Source: Cyclobacteriaceae bacterium (GTDB lineage: Bacteria > Bacteroidota > Bacteroidia > Cytophagales > Cyclobacteriaceae). From it: a DNA stretch of 12,171 bases. The stretch's first letter is position 1. Every line of letters begins with the position of its first letter. The position numbers were made by a program, and so were the translations under genes. Positions 1-7,664 of the stretch are shown in pieces. A model generated the notes under the pieces. That model had not been told where the DNA came from. It saw only the letters and a list, made by a program, of their open reading frames with translations, and did no database searches. The stretch spans positions 1 to 12,171 of the forward strand of contig JALOMY010000122.1 of the NCBI GenBank assembly GCA_025455225.1, written 5' to 3'.

Positions 1-65
1 GTAATCCGCTCACGTGCAACAATCGCAAAAAGTTGAATGACGGCTTTGAGGAGTTCTTCACTCAT
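1..65 (-). CDS. N-terminus of a leftward gene, possibly a TerB-like/ABC ATPase protein (partial)
   Basis: On the minus strand an ATG at 65-63 opens a frame that runs off the left edge. It reads MSEELLKAVIQLFAIVARER followed by I and the start of a T codon. This amphipathic helix, with hydrophobic residues spaced every three to four positions, resembles the opening of the TerB-like N-terminal domain found on some Bacteroidota ABC-type ATPases. That resemblance is from memory of the family and rests on about 21 residues, so the identity is tentative. The gene is divergent from the LolA-like gene at 238, with a 172-nt region between them that would hold both promoters. I saw no convincing -7 box there, only loose matches. 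Only the start is visible, so nothing can be said about catalytic motifs. Confidence 0.5.
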   Translation of the reverse strand, partial: MSEELLKAVIQLFAIVARERI

Positions 66-237
66 AGTGGCAGGTACGCAAAAAACTACTTTGCGGCTAA
101 AAATAGATAATAAAAGGCAGAAAACAGCTTACCACACAATGCGGAAATAGGGATAATTCGAAAAGTCACTAATTTTTTCAGGAGCCTGTAATCAAATTAA
201 AACTCACCCGACTAATGGGAAAACCCAAAAAATAACT

Positions 238-972
238 ATGAAATCAAAATTACTTCTTTCTGCCTTATTGCTCATGACGATAAGCCTGGTTAAGGCACAG
301 ACTGTTGATGAAATACTCGCCAACTATTTCAAGTCAGTCGGTTCGGTTGAAAAATGGAAAGCCCTGCAATCCATGAAAGCCAGTGGAAATATGAATATGC
401 AAGGGATGGATTTTCCTTTTACGATGTATTCCAAACGTCCCAACAAAATGTATATGAACATTCAGGTTCAGGGTACTGAAATCGTACAGGCCTATGATGG
501 AACGGATGTCTGGATGATCAATCCTTTTGCCGGTGGCAAAGACCCGGTTAAGATGACTCCGGATGAATCCAAAGAAATAACTGACCGGAATTTTGAAGAT
601 GAATTCATTGATTATAAAGCCAAAGGACATGAACTAACTCTTCAAGGTACGGAGGATGTTGAAGGCGTAAAATGCCATAAAATTCAAATGATCAAGAACA
701 AGAATAACGATAAAGAAGACGTAACCGAAATTCATTACTTCGATTCTGAAAACTATGTGCCAATTATGGTGGTTTCTTATGCCCGCTCCGGCCCAATGAA
801 AGGCACTGAAACCCGTACTTATTTGAGCGATTACCAGGAAGTGGAAGGATTTATGATACCTTTTTCCCTTGAAGTTAAGATTAACGGGCAGACGGTTCAA
901 AAACTTTCCTATAAGGAGGTTAAGTTAAACGAAAACATGGAAGACAGCCTCTTTGCCTTTCCAACTAAGTAA
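238..972 (+). CDS. LolA-like outer-membrane lipoprotein-sorting family protein, secreted
   Basis: A 244-residue exported protein. Residues 1-20 form a signal peptide: a Lys-containing start, a Leu-rich core, and a cleavage site after VKA, leaving Gln21 as the first mature residue. The mature part matches the general build of Bacteroidota proteins annotated as outer membrane lipoprotein-sorting proteins. It has alternating beta strands, a central YDGTDVWMINP segment (about 85-96), and a C-terminal YQEVEGFMIPF strand (about 199-209) that precedes the closing SLFAFP motif. The fold is the half-barrel of LolA/LolB, which binds acyl chains. There is no lipobox Cys, so it should be soluble in the periplasm. 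Family membership is likely, but its role as a true lipoprotein chaperone is not shown, because many paralogues of this family exist in the phylum. The start is well supported by the signal peptide. A hairpin terminator follows at 995-1046. Confidence 0.82.
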   Translation: MKSKLLLSALLLMTISLVKAQTVDEILANYFKSVGSVEKWKALQSMKASGNMNMQGMDFPFTMYSKRPNKMYMNIQVQGTEIVQAYDGTDVWMINPFAGGKDPVKMTPDESKEITDRNFEDEFIDYKAKGHELTLQGTEDVEGVKCHKIQMIKNKNNDKEDVTEIHYFDSENYVPIMVVSYARSGPMKGTETRTYLSDYQEVEGFMIPFSLEVKINGQTVQKLSYKEVKLNENMEDSLFAFPTK

Positions 973-994
973 ATCCATTTGTTCTGACATTTTC

Positions 995-1046
995 GGCTGT
1001 CTGATTCATAACGTAGAAAGTCTTATGATCAGGCAGCCTTTTCATT
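995..1046 (+). terminator. Probable intrinsic terminator after the LolA-like gene
   Basis: The arm at 995-1011 (GGCTGTCTGATTCATAA) pairs with 1023-1038 (TTATGATCAGGCAGCC), with one mismatch and one bulged base. The 11-nt loop is at 1012-1022. A short T-rich tract (TTTTCATTT) follows directly. It lies 22 nt after the LolA-like stop and ends only 13 nt before the ATG at 1060, so it could also act in the leader of the next gene rather than only as a terminator. Confidence 0.6.
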
Positions 1047-1059
1047 TAAAATCCATTGT

Positions 1060-4000
1060 ATGAAAAATGCTATTGTCATTGTCTTTTGCTTATTCATTGT
1101 TCAGGTAAATGCACAAACTGAACTATCCGGTAAAGCCATTTTGGGTGGTTTACGTGCTCGGTCAATAGGACCCGCTGTTATGAGCGGACGTATCAGTGAT
1201 ATTGAAGTTGTGAAGTCGAAGCCAGAAATCATTTATGTTGGTACTGCAGGTGGAGGCGTCTGGAAATCGGTTAGTGGAGGCACAACCTTTAGGCCCGTTT
1301 TTGATGATTATGCGCAATCCATCGGGAAAGTAACGGTTGACCCGAATAACCCTGAAACGGTTTGGGTTGGTACCGGTGAACCCTGGGTTCGTAACAGTGT
1401 TGGTGTTGGTAATGGTTTATATAAATCAACCAACGGTGGTACTTCCTGGGAATTCGTGGGACTTAAAGACAGCGAGCACATCAGTGACATTATTGTACAT
1501 CCAAAGGATGGAAATATTGTTTATGTAGGTGTGCAGGGCCATCTCTGGAATTCCAACGAAGAGCGGGGTGTATTTAAAACAACGGATGGCGGCAAAACCT
1601 GGAACAAGATCTTATACATCGATGAGAATACCGGCTGTGCCGATATGGATATCGATCCCTCCAATCCGGAAGTTCTTTATGCTGCCATGTGGAGCCACAG
1701 ACGATACCCTGACTTTTTCGACTCCGGTTTTACTGGTACCAGCGGCCTCTTTAAAAGTACCGATGGAGGTAAAACCTGGAATAAGATTCATAATGGTTTA
1801 CCAACAGCCAAATTAGGACGGGTAGGGATAGGTGTTGCCCCTTCCAACTCTTCCGTTATTTACGCCAGTATTGAAGCAGAAGGCAATTCCAATAAGGGGT
1901 TGTACAAATCAACCGATGCAGGTGCCTCCTGGAAAAAGATCAACAGCGACTTTAGTAATACTGTTCGGCCATTTTATTTCTCGCGCATTACGGTCGATCC
2001 ATCGAATGAAAACAATCTGATTAAATGCGCCTATATTCCCATTATCAGCACAGATGGAGGAAATAAATTCCGGTCTATGGGAAGTCCTCATGCCGATCTT
2101 CATGCTGCCTGGATTGATCCCAGAAACTCGAATCATATCCTGCTCGGTACCGATGGTGGTGTTTACGAGTCATTTGACCAGGGGTATTCATTCAGGATGT
2201 GGCCTAATCTTCCTGTTGGCCAGTTTTATCACGTCACTACCGATAATGAAATCCCCTACAACGTCTATGGCGGTCTGCAGGATAATGGAACCTGGTATGG
2301 GCCTTCACGTCAAGCCGGAGGGATTACCAATCACGACTGGATGCTTTCGTACTATGGTGACGGATTTTACTCCCATCGGCATCCTTCTGATCCGGATGTT
2401 ATATATGCTGAATACCAGGGAGGCAATTCCGTTCGCTTTAATAAGAAAACAGGTGTTTCCAAAAGTATAAAACCAATGCCAGAAAAAGGCGATCCGAAAC
2501 TGCGCTTTAACTGGAACACTCCACTGGTTCAAAGTCCGAATAAGCCGGACCGGATTTACACAAGCTCGCAATTCCTGTATCGGTCAGATGACCGGGGTGA
2601 TACCTGGAAAAAAATCTCACCGGACCTAACTACCAACGACCCGAAAAGGCAGAGACAAAATTTATCCGGAGGCGTATCCATCGACAATTCATCCGCTGAA
2701 AACAATGCCACCATTTACGCTGTTGCCGAGTCGCCATTGGACGAAAACATAGTCTGGGTTGGAACTGACGATGGTTATGTTCAATATACAGACAATCAAG
2801 GTGTTAATTGGAATAACGTAACTAAAAATATAACCGGATTACCCATTGGAAACTGGTGTTCCTACATTGAACCGGGGCATTTCAACAAGAATGTGGCTTA
2901 TGTAACATTCGATAATCACCGGAATGGGGATATGAAAACCTATATCTATAAAACTACCGATATGGGTAAAACCTGGACTTCGCTGGCTACCCCTGAACTG
3001 GAGGGTCATGCTTATGTTATACGGGAAGATCTGAAGAATCCGGATATCCTCTTCCTGGGTACTGAATTCGGATTATACATATCGATTAATGGCGGGAAAA
3101 ACTGGAATCGATTTGAGAATAATTTTCCGCGGGTCCCCGTTCATGATCTTACCATTCACCCCAGGGAACATGACCTAGTAATCGCCACACACGGCCGGGG
3201 CATTTACATCATTGATGATATATCACCATTGCGTCAGCTTTCAGCTGATGTGTTGGCTTCAACGATTCACTTCTTTGATATCCGGCCTACCGTTCTTCGC
3301 GATCCAGGTGCCAGCGGCCGTAATCCTTCCCCGGGTGATGATGCGTTCTACGGAGAAAATCCCAATACCAGGGCCAAGATTGTATACTTCATGAATAAGC
3401 GCCATACGTTTGGTAAGATGAGCATTGAAGTCTATGATCAGCAGGATAAACTGGTACGCGAACTCCCGGCCGGCAAGAGTGCGGGCATCAATGTTGTTGA
3501 AATGGTAACGAATTACGATCGTCCGCGCATCCCTCCTTCAGATACACGAGAATCAATAGGCGGATCACTTGTTGGACCCAACTTGCCGGCAGGAACCTAT
3601 AAAGTAAAAGTGATCAAAGGTAAAGAAGAGTTTAATTCAAGCTTTACACTTGCGTATCCGGATGACTCACCCTACACAGCAGAAGACCGGAAAATAAAGC
3701 ACGATGCCACTATGCAATTATTTAATCTCTGCGAAGAGCTCGCTTACATTTACGATGCACAGGTAGATCTTTTAAAACAGGGTTCATCCATAAAGGAGGC
3801 CAATCCGAAACTGGCAAAAACATTATCTCCCTGGCTAACCGATATAGAAAAACAAAACAACCTGATTGCCTTTAAGGGTGGTGATTTTTATGTTGCCACC
3901 GAAGAACGATTAACAGAACGGGTTGCAGAACTCTTCGGGTCGGTCAACAGTTATCCCGGTAGGCCAGGCAATTCACAATTGCAACGCATCGAAACATTAA

Positions 4001-4206
4001 AGGATGAAATTAACCAGGTCAGGCTGAAGTTTGAAGAATTAAGTAAAGCCAGGCTGGATAAAATCAATTCAGCATTGGCAAAATCAAAAATAAATGCCAT
4101 TAAGGTGAAGAGCGTAGAAGAATTCAGGAATTCTCCTGCCGGAGGAAACTCAGGAGGAACTCAATTGATTGAATTACTTCAATACCTGTTTTTAACGATC
4201 CGGTAA
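1060..4206 (+). CDS. Secreted Asp-box/VPS10-sortilin-type beta-propeller protein
   Basis: A 1048-residue exported protein. The signal peptide is about residues 1-18 (cleavage near VNA-Q). The body, about 30-720, is a beta-propeller array typical of BNR/Asp-box proteins annotated as glycosyl hydrolase or sortilin-like. Asp-box motifs (S/T-x-D/N-x-G-x-x-W/F) can be read near residues 123, 174, 233, 284, 330, 371, 509, 577, 632 and 676. They are spaced 40-65 residues apart, apart from a long gap from 378 to 509. A beta-sandwich-like part (about 745-865) contains a PAGTYKVKV strand, and a helical tail (about 875-1015) follows. No catalytic sialidase arginine triad is evident, so an enzymatic label is not justified; binding or scaffolding is an equally good guess. 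The end is not an obvious T9SS C-terminal domain, so secretion beyond the periplasm is uncertain. It is flanked by its own terminator and is probably monocistronic. Confidence 0.88.
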   Translation: MKNAIVIVFCLFIVQVNAQTELSGKAILGGLRARSIGPAVMSGRISDIEVVKSKPEIIYVGTAGGGVWKSVSGGTTFRPVFDDYAQSIGKVTVDPNNPETVWVGTGEPWVRNSVGVGNGLYKSTNGGTSWEFVGLKDSEHISDIIVHPKDGNIVYVGVQGHLWNSNEERGVFKTTDGGKTWNKILYIDENTGCADMDIDPSNPEVLYAAMWSHRRYPDFFDSGFTGTSGLFKSTDGGKTWNKIHNGLPTAKLGRVGIGVAPSNSSVIYASIEAEGNSNKGLYKSTDAGASWKKINSDFSNTVRPFYFSRITVDPSNENNLIKCAYIPIISTDGGNKFRSMGSPHADLHAAWIDPRNSNHILLGTDGGVYESFDQGYSFRMWPNLPVGQFYHVTTDNEIPYNVYGGLQDNGTWYGPSRQAGGITNHDWMLSYYGDGFYSHRHPSDPDVIYAEYQGGNSVRFNKKTGVSKSIKPMPEKGDPKLRFNWNTPLVQSPNKPDRIYTSSQFLYRSDDRGDTWKKISPDLTTNDPKRQRQNLSGGVSIDNSSAENNATIYAVAESPLDENIVWVGTDDGYVQYTDNQGVNWNNVTKNITGLPIGNWCSYIEPGHFNKNVAYVTFDNHRNGDMKTYIYKTTDMGKTWTSLATPELEGHAYVIREDLKNPDILFLGTEFGLYISINGGKNWNRFENNFPRVPVHDLTIHPREHDLVIATHGRGIYIIDDISPLRQLSADVLASTIHFFDIRPTVLRDPGASGRNPSPGDDAFYGENPNTRAKIVYFMNKRHTFGKMSIEVYDQQDKLVRELPAGKSAGINVVEMVTNYDRPRIPPSDTRESIGGSLVGPNLPAGTYKVKVIKGKEEFNSSFTLAYPDDSPYTAEDRKIKHDATMQLFNLCEELAYIYDAQVDLLKQGSSIKEANPKLAKTLSPWLTDIEKQNNLIAFKGGDFYVATEERLTERVAELFGSVNSYPGRPGNSQLQRIETLKDEINQVRLKFEELSKARLDKINSALAKSKINAIKVKSVEEFRNSPAGGNSGGTQLIELLQYLFLTIR

Positions 4207-4226
4207 AAATGACAGTTAAAAAATTA

Positions 4227-4257
4227 AAAGAGCGGGGTTTCTCCCGCTCTTTCTTTT
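4227..4257. terminator. Bidirectional intrinsic terminator between convergent genes
   Basis: A perfect 10-bp stem: AAAGAGCGGG at 4227-4236 and CCCGCTCTTT at 4243-4252, with the 6-nt loop GTTTCT. The plus strand continues TTT C TTTT, and the minus strand continues into TTTTAATTTTTT, so it can stop transcription from the propeller gene (stop at 4206) and from the protease gene arriving on the minus strand. The distance to the restored protease stop at 4264 is 12 nt. Confidence 0.9.
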
Positions 4258-4263
4258 ATCCTC

Positions 4264-4434
4264 TTATCCGATTTTTGATACAATAAGATCGGTCAACACC
4301 AGCAACCCTTCACGAAGGTATTCATCATCCAGGTTGAGGCCATTGGTAATAGGCTTACCTTCTTTATCCAGTTTTGTATTTCCCGGAGATGCGCTTTCAT
4401 TTCGCTTGCGTTCAGCAGCTTCGATCTCCTCTGA
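4264..4434 (-). other. Out-of-frame C-terminal tail of the S41 protease
   Basis: In the -1 frame relative to the protease, the sequence is open from 4434 to a TAA at 4266-4264 and encodes 56 residues. These include EEIEAAERKRN, KLDKEGKP and DDEYLREGLLVLTDL. Charged helix followed by D-x-Y-L-x-E-x-L-x-V-L-x-D-L is how Bacteroidota Tsp-type proteases usually end. The annotated frame gives an implausible tail with four Trp and two Cys. The -1 frame has a stop at 4437-4435, so the lost base must lie downstream of that and most likely upstream of codon 625. The match to family tails is from knowledge of the family; the open frame itself is directly readable. Confidence 0.75.
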
Positions 4435-6266
4435 TTATAATTCTTTCGTGCTTCTTCGGTTTGTTCAACAAACAGCAACAATGACGGATCGGATTTTAAC
4501 CGGGCTTCGTACGAACTCTTGAGATTACGAAGAGTCGTTTCTGTAATAAGCGGTGTCTTTTGATACAGCGTACCTTTAATTTCATCCCAGGGCAATGCCC
4601 CCGGGTTTGAACTTTCACCAAACTGCTCAGGATCCAGGGCTGTTGGCAACAGTATATCCGGTGTAACACCTTTATTCTGGGTGCTGCTGCCAGTAACACG
4701 ATAAAATTTCTGAATCGTCAGTTTAAGAGAACCAGCCGGATTATCCTTGTCCATAAGGTACCTGTCAAGATCAACCATGGTTTGAACAGTTCCTTTGCCA
4801 TACGTTGATTCTCCAACCACTACCCCACGATTGTAATCCTGTATAGCCCCTGCAAAGATTTCAGAGGCCGAAGCGCTAAACCGGTTGATCAGAACTACCA
4901 TTGGACCGTTATAAATCAAGGCGGGATCTTCATCATTCAGCACTTCTGTTTTTCTGAATGAACTTTTTACCTGTACAACAGGTCCGTTCTTAATAAATAA
5001 TCCGGTCAGGTCAATGGCTTCTTTCAGCGAACCGCCACCATTATTGCGAAGATCGATTACCAGGCCATCGATACCTTCAGCCTGCATGGCTTTGATGTGT
5101 TTTTTTACATCGGCTGATGTAGAATTATAGTTGGGGTCACCTTTTTGGTATGCCTCCCAATCCATATAGAAACTTGGAAGTGTAATAACACCGAGTTTAA
5201 CATTTTTTCCATCACGGTTATATTCAATAACCTTGCGCTTAGCGGTAAGGTCTTCCAGTTTAATTTTATCCCTGATCAGGGTAATTACTACCGGAGGTCC
5301 GTTAACGCCTGTTTCAGCCGGTAATACATTAAGGCGTACACTGGTTCCTTTAGGTCCTTTTATCAGTTTAACGACTTCATCCAGGCGCCAACCGATTACA
5401 TCAATCATCTCGCCTTCCATTCCCTGGGCAACGCCAATTATGCGGTCGTTTGCATGCAGTAACTTACTTTTTTCGGCCGGTCCTCCCGGAAGTATTTCTG
5501 CAATCTTAGTGTAATCATTATCGGATTGAAGCCGGGCTCCAATACCTTCAAAAGACTGACTCATGTTTTGCTTAAAAACATCAGCGGTTCTGGGAGAGAA
5601 ATAATTGGTATGGGGATCATAAACTTCGGCAATGGTATTCAGATAGGTTCCGAATATATCTTCACCGTTAGTCTGGCTCATGGATTTGATAAAGCGTTCG
5701 TAACGCTTTTGCAACGCATCAACAATTTCTTCGTGGCTTTTACCGGTAAGTTTTAAACTTAATGCCTGGCTCTTAATGATCTTTTCCCAGATAACATTTA
5801 ATTCAGCTTCGCTGGAAGCCCAGGGTTCCTTATCACGATCGGTTTCGTAATAATCTTCATTAGAATAATCATACTCTTTTGTAACCAGGTTCTTGACAAC
5901 ATATTGCATGCGCTGATTAAACCGTGTTTCGAATACTTTATAGATTTCAAATGCAGGATCAACCTGTTCATTTTTTACAAGATCATCCAATTTGAATCTG
6001 TACTTCTCAAAAGAGGCGATATCGGATTTTAAAAAATAGGTCTTGCTGTTATCCAGGCTTTGAATGTAATTGTTTAGCACCACGGAGGACAGTGAATCGG
6101 AGAACGGCATTTTCCGGTAATGATTCGATTCAAGGATGGATACTACAATTTTAGCCTGTTTTCCATAAGCTGGTTTGTTCTGCAAAAGCGTATCGGGAAC
6201 GGATGAAGCAATTCCCGCCACAGAAACCAGCACCCCTAAAAACAACAACACAAAACGTTTCATCAT
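4293..6266 (-). CDS. prc: Periplasmic C-terminal processing protease, S41/Tsp (Prc) type, 3' end frameshifted
   Basis: A serine protease that cleaves exported proteins at or near their C-termini; it acts in the periplasm. Residues 1-21 are a signal peptide. About 35-230 is the Tsp N-terminal domain (VSILESNHYRKMPFSDSL, LDNSKTYFLKSDI). A PDZ domain covers about 238-318 (GIGARL, GGPAEKSKL, NDRIIGV). The S41 core is about 355-545. The catalytic set is visible: Ser466 in FSASASEIFAGA, Asp477 in QDYNRG and Lys491 in YGKGTVQ, with the Ser-Lys spacing of 25 seen in E. coli Tsp. The last ~45 residues of this frame are odd, ending in NTFVKGCWC. The expected family-like tail is in the -1 frame (see 4264-4434), so the gene seems to have lost one base near codons 608-625. 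The catalytic part is complete and a shortened active enzyme is possible. The gene lies 74 nt downstream of the membrane-protein gene on the same strand and may share its transcript. Confidence 0.88.
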   Translation of the reverse strand: MMKRFVLLFLGVLVSVAGIASSVPDTLLQNKPAYGKQAKIVVSILESNHYRKMPFSDSLSSVVLNNYIQSLDNSKTYFLKSDIASFEKYRFKLDDLVKNEQVDPAFEIYKVFETRFNQRMQYVVKNLVTKEYDYSNEDYYETDRDKEPWASSEAELNVIWEKIIKSQALSLKLTGKSHEEIVDALQKRYERFIKSMSQTNGEDIFGTYLNTIAEVYDPHTNYFSPRTADVFKQNMSQSFEGIGARLQSDNDYTKIAEILPGGPAEKSKLLHANDRIIGVAQGMEGEMIDVIGWRLDEVVKLIKGPKGTSVRLNVLPAETGVNGPPVVITLIRDKIKLEDLTAKRKVIEYNRDGKNVKLGVITLPSFYMDWEAYQKGDPNYNSTSADVKKHIKAMQAEGIDGLVIDLRNNGGGSLKEAIDLTGLFIKNGPVVQVKSSFRKTEVLNDEDPALIYNGPMVVLINRFSASASEIFAGAIQDYNRGVVVGESTYGKGTVQTMVDLDRYLMDKDNPAGSLKLTIQKFYRVTGSSTQNKGVTPDILLPTALDPEQFGESSNPGALPWDEIKGTLYQKTPLITETTLRNLKSSYEARLKSDPSLLLFVEQTEEARKNYNQRRSKLLNASEMKAHLREIQNWIKKVSLLPMASTWMMNTFVKGCWC

Positions 6267-6340
6267 AAATAAATGGTTAATTATTCCTGAATCTAATAAC
6301 GGTCAAGACAAGCAAATGATGTGCTAGGCCGCAAAAAGTA

Positions 6341-7231
6341 TTATTCCGAGTCGAATTCCGATAAAAATTTCCGCGCCTGGTCCATATTCTGGAATTCATA
6401 GTGTTTCCGGTCGCCAGAAATGGTATGAATCTCCATCTTAACCAGGTCAATGTCTTTGTTCCGCTTGAATTTGAACTTCTCTTTTTTATAATCGTCTGCT
6501 TCTTTGGTTGAAATTTTGAAGGATGTAGCCCGTACTGATTTGCAATAGCTGCACTCATAATACTTCACCAACTCGCCCGGATTCTTGCCTTCGGGTTGCT
6601 TTACTACTTCTTCTCGCACAATCCGCATGGTGTAGAATCCGCAGCTGTTGCACTGCAAGGCCTGAAGCCTTCCTTCATACTTTTCGATCTTAACATCCCC
6701 ACTTTTTTCATCAATCCATACATCATAATCTATGGAGAACACATTTTCTTCGGCAAGCATTCCCTCATCCAGATGAACATCTTCTTCTTCTTCACTTAAC
6801 AGGCGCATCGGGCCACCAGTTTTTGGATTTATCCGGGGTGCATATCTTAATTTTTTAAGCTTCTTATCCAGCCGTGAAGGATAGTAATATTCAAGCACCA
6901 GGTAAGAAATGTACCCGATTAACGTACCACCGGCAATAGACATGAAAAGTCTTACAAAAAACCACACTCCCATTTCATGTACGGACCCCATGCCGTACAT
7001 ATTGACACCGAACATGGCAGCTAATCCGAAACAGCCCGTAGCAATCTTATAATTACGGATTTCATATTTGTTCAGGTAATCGTACCGCAGATGATAATCC
7101 TTTATCGAAGAAGCTTTAATTTTATGGTATAAGTACACCATAATTCCAAGAATGATCATGACGACCACCCCTACCATCATAACATTATGCCAGGCCACCA
7201 GGAAGGGACTGGGCTCAGTAATAGGTTCCAT
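6341..7231 (-). CDS. Membrane protein of unknown function with a cytosolic two-CxxC (zinc-ribbon-like) domain
   Basis: I do not recognise a named family. The 296-residue protein begins with hydrophobic segments at about 12-35, 62-80 (weaker) and 88-115, the first with a Met/Val-rich core. A basic linker (KKLKKLRYAPR, about 123-133) suggests that the remainder faces the cytosol. An acidic stretch (EEEE at about 147-150) is followed by a beta-rich domain. This holds C194-N-S-C197 and C227-S-Y-C230, a spacing consistent with a four-Cys zinc ribbon. The tail is Lys-rich, with YKKEKFKFKRNKD near 248. The ATG at 7231 gives a natural N-terminus with no signal cleavage site. It is followed on the same strand, after 74 nt, by the S41 protease, so cotranscription is possible. 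It is divergent from the 48-aa gene at 7312 with 80 nt between. A metal-binding or redox role is inferred from the Cys pairs only. Confidence 0.75.
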   Translation of the reverse strand: MEPITEPSPFLVAWHNVMMVGVVVMIILGIMVYLYHKIKASSIKDYHLRYDYLNKYEIRNYKIATGCFGLAAMFGVNMYGMGSVHEMGVWFFVRLFMSIAGGTLIGYISYLVLEYYYPSRLDKKLKKLRYAPRINPKTGGPMRLLSEEEEDVHLDEGMLAEENVFSIDYDVWIDEKSGDVKIEKYEGRLQALQCNSCGFYTMRIVREEVVKQPEGKNPGELVKYYECSYCKSVRATSFKISTKEADDYKKEKFKFKRNKDIDLVKMEIHTISGDRKHYEFQNMDQARKFLSEFDSE

Positions 7232-7311
7232 ATTTGTGCTCTAAAAAATTAAATTTTTAACTGTTAAAGATACTCAATCTCGCATAAAACGCTTCACATA
7301 AACACGGTCAC

Positions 7312-7458
7312 ATGAAAAGAACCTTTTTTAGATTACTCGCCAGAATTAATCGTCTTGTACTTCCCCGGTTCAGTAAAAAGGAATTGACCAAACTTAAAAA
7401 GTGGGAACAGGCCCTTGTTGCCTACCGGTACTGGGTCACCATCAATGCATTGGATTAA
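7312..7458 (+). CDS. Basic 48-aa microprotein, conserved-type in Bacteroidota
   Basis: A short frame, ATG 7312 to TAA 7458, encodes 48 residues: MKRTFFRLLARINRLVLP at the start, a KKELTKLKKWEQALVAYR middle and a WVTINALD end. It is strongly basic, with an amphipathic N-terminal helix and two conserved-looking Trp. Very similar small proteins (F-x-x-L-A-x-I-N-x-x-x-L-P then a Lys-rich helix, a YR-x-W/Y-V-T motif and a Leu-Asp end) are found across Cytophagales. Some are annotated, doubtfully, as SsrA-binding protein-like. That recollection supports it being a real gene, but no function is established. It sits alone between the divergent membrane-protein gene and an AT-rich gap; no good terminator follows, only an AT-only hairpin near 7482-7507. 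Confidence 0.65.
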   Translation: MKRTFFRLLARINRLVLPRFSKKELTKLKKWEQALVAYRYWVTINALD

Positions 7459-7621
7459 AATCTAAATAAGCATTATTAATATATTGATTATCTGGATTTT
7501 ATCAATAATAAGTTAATTCTTTACTTCCTAAATAATTGATTGAGAGAAAGAATATGTCCAGTTAGTGCACCTGATCTAATCGTGAAATAATACATCCCAG
7601 TAGTTGATATTTAAACCAAAA
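7459..7621. other. AT-rich intergenic stretch without a recognisable gene
   Basis: About 160 nt, visibly richer in A and T than its surroundings. It contains stops in all frames of the plus strand. A weak hairpin, TATTGAT (7482-7488) with ATCAATA (7501-7507), could be a poor terminator for the 48-aa gene. No consensus -7 box was found. It ends at the 40-bp dyad. Confidence 0.5.
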
Positions 7622-7661
7622 TCGAAGCTATTTTGTGCAATATTGCACAAATTTACTTCGA
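7622..7661. promoter_or_regulatory. 40-bp dyad with a perfect 20-bp palindrome, probable operator
   Basis: The core TTTGTGCAATATTGCACAAA (7632-7651) is a perfect 20-bp palindrome. Pairing continues outward to 7622-7661 with TCGAAG on the left and CTTCGA on the right, so 17 of 20 positions per half match and three are mismatched. There is no T-run after it, which argues against a terminator. The symmetric core has the shape TGTGC-N6-GCACA, the same 5-6-5 layout as CRP-family sites (TGTGA-N6-TCACA). It also fits TGT-N10-ACA. A dimeric helix-turn-helix regulator is the simplest reading; cruciform or recombination roles are possible. No regulator gene lies in this window. Confidence 0.55.
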
Positions 7662-7664
7662 GGT

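Noticed and set aside
2054..2470. Open frame of about 138 codons on the plus strand
   Set aside because: It lies wholly within the propeller gene in another frame and has no start context or protein-like features.
1060..4206. DNA tandem repeats within the propeller gene
   Set aside because: The repetition is at protein level only (Asp-box motifs at 40-65 residue spacing). The nucleotide sequences of the motifs differ, so this is not a DNA repeat array.
1060..4206. Sialidase activity of the Asp-box protein
   Set aside because: Asp-boxes occur in many non-enzymatic propellers, and I could not identify the sialidase arginine triad or the nucleophile Tyr/Glu pair.
4293..4445. Programmed -1 frameshift in the S41 protease gene
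   Set aside because: No X-XXY-YYZ slippery heptamer is present between the -1 frame stop (4437-4435) and the tail, and there is no clear downstream pseudoknot. A simple one-base loss is more likely.
6277..6558. Leftward open frame of about 93 codons
   Set aside because: It overlaps the 3' end of the membrane-protein gene out of frame, with composition that looks like a shadow.
7622..7661. The 40-bp dyad as an intrinsic terminator
   Set aside because: There is no T-run after either arm and the core is AT-rich at its centre, unlike the two clear terminators in this window.
7635..7664. GTG at 7635 as the start of the short ORF
   Set aside because: It lies inside the perfect palindrome and has no supporting upstream signal. 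ATG 7665 was preferred.
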